From: Deltaproteobacteria bacterium RIFCSPLOWO2_02_FULL_57_26
GTDB lineage: Bacteria; Desulfobacterota; Binatia; UBA9968
NCBI GenBank assembly: GCA_001798455.1
Contig: MGSI01000046.1
Coordinates: forward strand, 1-9,102
Direction of reading: 5' to 3'
Length of the DNA stretch: 9,102 nucleotides
In this document: piece by piece, positions 7,307-9,102 of the stretch
Numbering within the stretch: position 1 is the stretch's first letter
How the letters are laid out: each line of letters starts with the position of its first letter
Made by a program: the position numbers and the translations under genes
Notes under the pieces: model-generated
The model's input: the letters and a program-made list of their open reading frames with translations, nothing else
Databases searched by the model: none
Told to the model about the DNA's origin: nothing

Positions 7307-7348
7307 CACAGGCTAACCTCCTGTGTCACTCAGATTCCCTAAACTACC

Positions 7349-7362
7349 ATTCTGCGAAGAAT
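7349..7362. repeat. 14-base dyad at the predicted hyuA transcript start
   Basis: On the minus strand ATTCT and AGAAT flank a four-base centre TCGC, giving five perfect pairs. The dyad covers roughly +2 to +15 of the transcript predicted from the promoter at 7371-7399. It could be an operator or a small 5' hairpin in the mRNA. I found no second copy at the other promoters. Confidence 0.3.
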
Positions 7363-7370
7363 CGGAGTTT

Positions 7371-7399
7371 CTTATAAGGGTTTGCCGACAGAGAGTCAA
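7371..7399 (-). promoter_or_regulatory. Sigma70-like promoter for hyuAB
   Basis: On the minus strand TTGACT (7394-7399, five of six) is followed by exactly 17 bases and TATAAG (7371-7376, five of six), the best-spaced promoter in the window. Transcription would begin near 7364, about 160 bases before the hyuA ATG. The leader would include the AGGAGG and the short ORF. Confidence 0.6.
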
Positions 7400-7517
7400 C
7401 CTGAGATCGCGACACCGAACATGAGAACTTCGCGACTGTCGATGGGCAGGAGCGCCGCGGTCCGGAGCCACTCTAAAAGTGCAAAGGCAAAGGCTGTATT
7501 CGGAGTCTGGACAGAAT

Positions 7518-8231
7518 TTAATTGGGATGGAATAGCCGGCCAAGCCCAGGGATAGGCTTGAGCGCGCGGAGCTTTTCCAGACAAGCCCAGAGCGTAGCCT
7601 GGTTGCTGGTAACAACGGGCTTTCCGAGACGGCGCTCCAAATCGTCGATGACTTCGATCATGGTCGTGTTGGTGCAGCTTAGGAGATAGCCATCCGCCTC
7701 CGAACGGGCGTTCTCCAGAACGATCTCCCTCCAGCGTTGGGGACTGATATTGATGTATTCATCCCCGCCGCCGGAAAGCCCCAAGCCAAAATCCTGCAGG
7801 ACTTGAAAGCCCGCCTCGCGCAAATAGCGGACCTCATGTTGGTTGGTCTCCTTGACGTAAGGGCTGATAAGGATGAGTTTTCTGATCCCGAGGCGGTTCA
7901 ATGCCTGGTTGATTGCTTCGCCGGTGGTGATGGCCTGGCAGCCACTGGAGGTTTGAACCGCGTCCACGATTTCGGCCTCCCCGGCGAGCCCTTCTTCCAT
8001 AGAAGTCGCGGTGCAGTGGAACACGATAATTCCTGGCTTGGTGTCAGCGAGCACGGCTGCCGCCTCACCAATGTCTTCTTTGAGTTCCTTCAGCGGCTTA
8101 TGCCACCGGCCGGTCATCCGCAGCCGCATGACATGGACCCCGATGTCGGGCGGAGCGTATCGCTGAAATTGTGGCTCAGTGAGACGGTTGCTGGAAGGAA
8201 TGATGAGACCGATGCGGTTCTGAGTGCTCAT
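7518..8231 (-). CDS. Asp/Glu racemase, maleate isomerase and AMDase superfamily enzyme
   Basis: The product is 237 residues from the ATG at 8229-8231. An in-frame GTG at 8241-8243 would add four residues; the ATG is preferred because the family begins close to RIGLIIPSSN. The superfamily is cofactor-independent and uses two cysteines on opposite sides of the active site. Both are present: Cys73 in VFHCTATSM and Cys186 in LLSCTNTTM. The phosphate-loop-like IGLIIPSSNRLTEPQFQRYAP opening is typical of maleate cis-trans isomerase and arylmalonate decarboxylase relatives. Arylmalonate decarboxylase has Gly in place of the first Cys, so a racemase or cis-trans isomerase is more likely here. Next to hyuAB, a hydantoin-racemase-like role or isomerisation of an unsaturated diacid or its amide is possible, and the sequence does not decide between them. 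The ribosome binding site is weak. A promoter-like sequence lies at 8268-8296. Confidence 0.85.
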   Translation of the reverse strand: MSTQNRIGLIIPSSNRLTEPQFQRYAPPDIGVHVMRLRMTGRWHKPLKELKEDIGEAAAVLADTKPGIIVFHCTATSMEEGLAGEAEIVDAVQTSSGCQAITTGEAINQALNRLGIRKLILISPYVKETNQHEVRYLREAGFQVLQDFGLGLSGGGDEYINISPQRWREIVLENARSEADGYLLSCTNTTMIEVIDDLERRLGKPVVTSNQATLWACLEKLRALKPIPGLGRLFHPN

Positions 8232-8267
8232 GCCCGATAGCACCGAAAAGTCTTAATCTCGGGCGGA

Positions 8268-8296
8268 AATCTATTCCATGTCGATTCGCTTGTCAA
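8268..8296 (-). promoter_or_regulatory. Sigma70-like promoter for the racemase-like gene
   Basis: On the minus strand a perfect TTGACA (8291-8296), a 17-base spacer and TAGATT (8268-8273, four of six) precede the gene. Transcription would start near 8261, about 30 bases before the ATG. This suggests expression separate from the TRAP permease, whose stop is 138 bases upstream of that ATG. Confidence 0.48.
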
Positions 8297-8369
8297 ACTC
8301 AGGGGCAGTCAAGCTGAATGGGCCCAATCCTCACCGCGGACCTGCCCGAACCCGCAAAAAGCTGACCGC

Positions 8370-9102
8370 TTAATCTGTCGCTGTCGGTACGGAAGTGTAC
8401 GTCCCGGAGGCGTTGTGCCGCCACTCCCGTAGAAGCAGCGGCGCCGCCACGGCGGCGCCCAGGATATTTACCACCCATCCCACCATCTCCTCACCGCGCA
8501 GCGGAATGAGTAGCCCGAGCGCCGACAGGCCGAGGAGAAATCGAGTAAGCCAGGGAAGCGAGCGCACCCAATAGCCAACCAGGGCCATGCCGAGGATCCA
8601 GGTGCCGACGATAGCTGTGGTTAGAGATAGAACGACCTCCCAAAGGTGCCCTTTCATGAGTAGGGCGGGAGAATAGACAAAGAGGAAAGGCACGACATAC
8701 GCGAGGGCGGCCAAGCGGGTCGCCGCCCATCCCGTTCGCATCGGCGAGGCGCCGCCAATTGAGGCCGCCGTGAAGGCGGCAAAGGCGATCGGAGGCGTGA
8801 TCACCGCAATCACGCCGAAGTAGAAGATAAAGAAGTGAGCCGCCATCGGCACAATGCCGAACTGGACGAGAGCGGGGGCGACCAAAATGGCCAGCAGAAC
8901 GTAGACCGCTGAAGTCGGCAGGCCCATGCCGAGAATCATGCTGACGACCGCGGTGGAGAGAAGAAGAAGAAAAGCGCTTTCCTTGCCAATCTCTAACAGA
9001 GCCGCTGAGAGCTTGAAGCCGAGTCCGGTCACAGCGGCCACGCCAACAATGATACCAGCGGCCGCAAGGAGGGCGCCAAGATCGAGCATGGCCCGCCCCG
9101 TC
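8370..9102 (-). CDS. TRAP transporter permease (fused or large DctM-type), C-terminal part
   Basis: The frame is open to the right edge, so only about 243 C-terminal residues are visible. The Met encoded at 9087-9089 is internal, not a start, because the frame continues upstream (TGRAMLDLGALL). The sequence is strongly hydrophobic, with roughly seven to nine likely membrane spans. It shows TRAP large-subunit signatures: SMILGMGLPTSAVYVLLAIL and a later IFYFGVIAVITPPIAFAAF. The extra membrane segments after the core, up to the tail EWRHNASGTYTSVPTATD, resemble the fused 4TM/12TM permeases that pair with TAXI-type binding proteins. Such systems import organic acids by secondary, ion-driven transport with a periplasmic binding protein, which would lie beyond the right edge. 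Its position upstream of the racemase and hyuAB suggests it brings in their substrate, by inference. Confidence 0.9.
   Translation of the reverse strand, partial: TGRAMLDLGALLAAAGIIVGVAAVTGLGFKLSAALLEIGKESAFLLLLSTAVVSMILGMGLPTSAVYVLLAILVAPALVQFGIVPMAAHFFIFYFGVIAVITPPIAFAAFTAASIGGASPMRTGWAATRLAALAYVVPFLFVYSPALLMKGHLWEVVLSLTTAIVGTWILGMALVGYWVRSLPWLTRFLLGLSALGLLIPLRGEEMVGWVVNILGAAVAAPLLLREWRHNASGTYTSVPTATD

Larger units (their letters stand above)
7206..7517. other. Gene-poor spacer upstream of hyuA
   Basis: These 312 bases between the racemase-like gene and hyuA hold no complete recognisable gene. On the minus strand they contain, in order of transcription, a sigma70-like promoter (7371-7399), a 14-base dyad near the predicted start (7349-7362), an AGGAGG (7317-7322), a 34-codon ORF (7202-7306) and, in another frame, a tail like that of a substrate-binding protein (7212-7268). 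The stretch 7400-7517 is open in one minus-strand frame, ending at 7396-7398, but its product resembles nothing I recognise. Confidence 0.6.

Noticed and set aside
7396..7584. Minus-strand 62-codon frame ending ...LLPIDSREVLMFGVAISG
   Set aside because: It overlaps the 3' end of the racemase-like gene in another frame, lacks a ribosome binding site, and resembles no family I know; its stop falls inside the hyuAB -35 box.
8440..8459. Perfect nine-base inverted repeat (GGCGCCGCC/GGCGGCGCC) with a two-base centre
   Set aside because: It lies inside the TRAP permease coding sequence in an alanine-rich stretch, where GCC/GCG codons produce such repeats by chance, and no T-run follows.
8957..8975. 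Short GAA-repeat-like run
   Set aside because: It encodes consecutive leucine and phenylalanine codons of a membrane span in the TRAP permease and is too short to be a meaningful repeat.

Overview
The window carries an accessory catabolic and transport region of a Gram-negative-type bacterium. Moderately high GC, many hydantoinase/oxoprolinase (Hyu) genes and both SsuA/NMT1-like and TRAP transport suggest a soil or sediment heterotroph. Rokubacteria, Tectomicrobia, deltaproteobacterial or betaproteobacterial groups would all fit. This placement is inferred from gene style only; no marker gene is present. I see no rRNA, tRNA, CRISPR array or insertion sequence.

Layout, left to right. Bases 1-1248 (minus) hold a HyuB-family subunit that runs off the left edge. 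Bases 1249-1695 are a gene-free divergent regulatory region with a convincing sigma70-like promoter facing each way and a long inverted repeat between them. Bases 1696-2694 (plus) encode an exported SsuA/NMT1-like substrate-binding protein. Bases 2811-3242 (minus, convergent with it) encode a RidA/YjgF-family protein. Bases 3347-7205 (minus) are a tight hyuA-hyuB pair for an ATP-dependent cyclic-amide hydrolase or related carboxylase. Bases 7206-7517 have no full gene but hold a strong promoter, a small dyad at the predicted transcript start, a strong ribosome binding site with a short ORF that overlaps the hyuA start (ATGA), and what looks like the last 18 codons of a lost substrate-binding-protein gene. 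Bases 7518-8231 (minus) encode a two-cysteine Asp/Glu-racemase, maleate-isomerase and arylmalonate-decarboxylase superfamily enzyme. Bases 8370-9102 (minus) hold the C-terminal part of a TRAP transporter permease that runs off the right edge.

As a unit, the region reads as uptake (TRAP permease, exported binding protein), isomerisation or racemisation (two-Cys enzyme), ATP-dependent opening or carboxylation of a cyclic amide, imide or ketone-like substrate (HyuA/HyuB, plus a divergent second HyuB), and clean-up of a reactive intermediate (RidA-like). The substrate cannot be read from the sequence. The most interesting points are the relic and leader ORF in front of hyuA, the RidA-like protein without the usual catalytic arginine, the two divergent HyuB paralogues, and the lower-GC block (binding protein plus RidA) between the higher-GC hyu genes.
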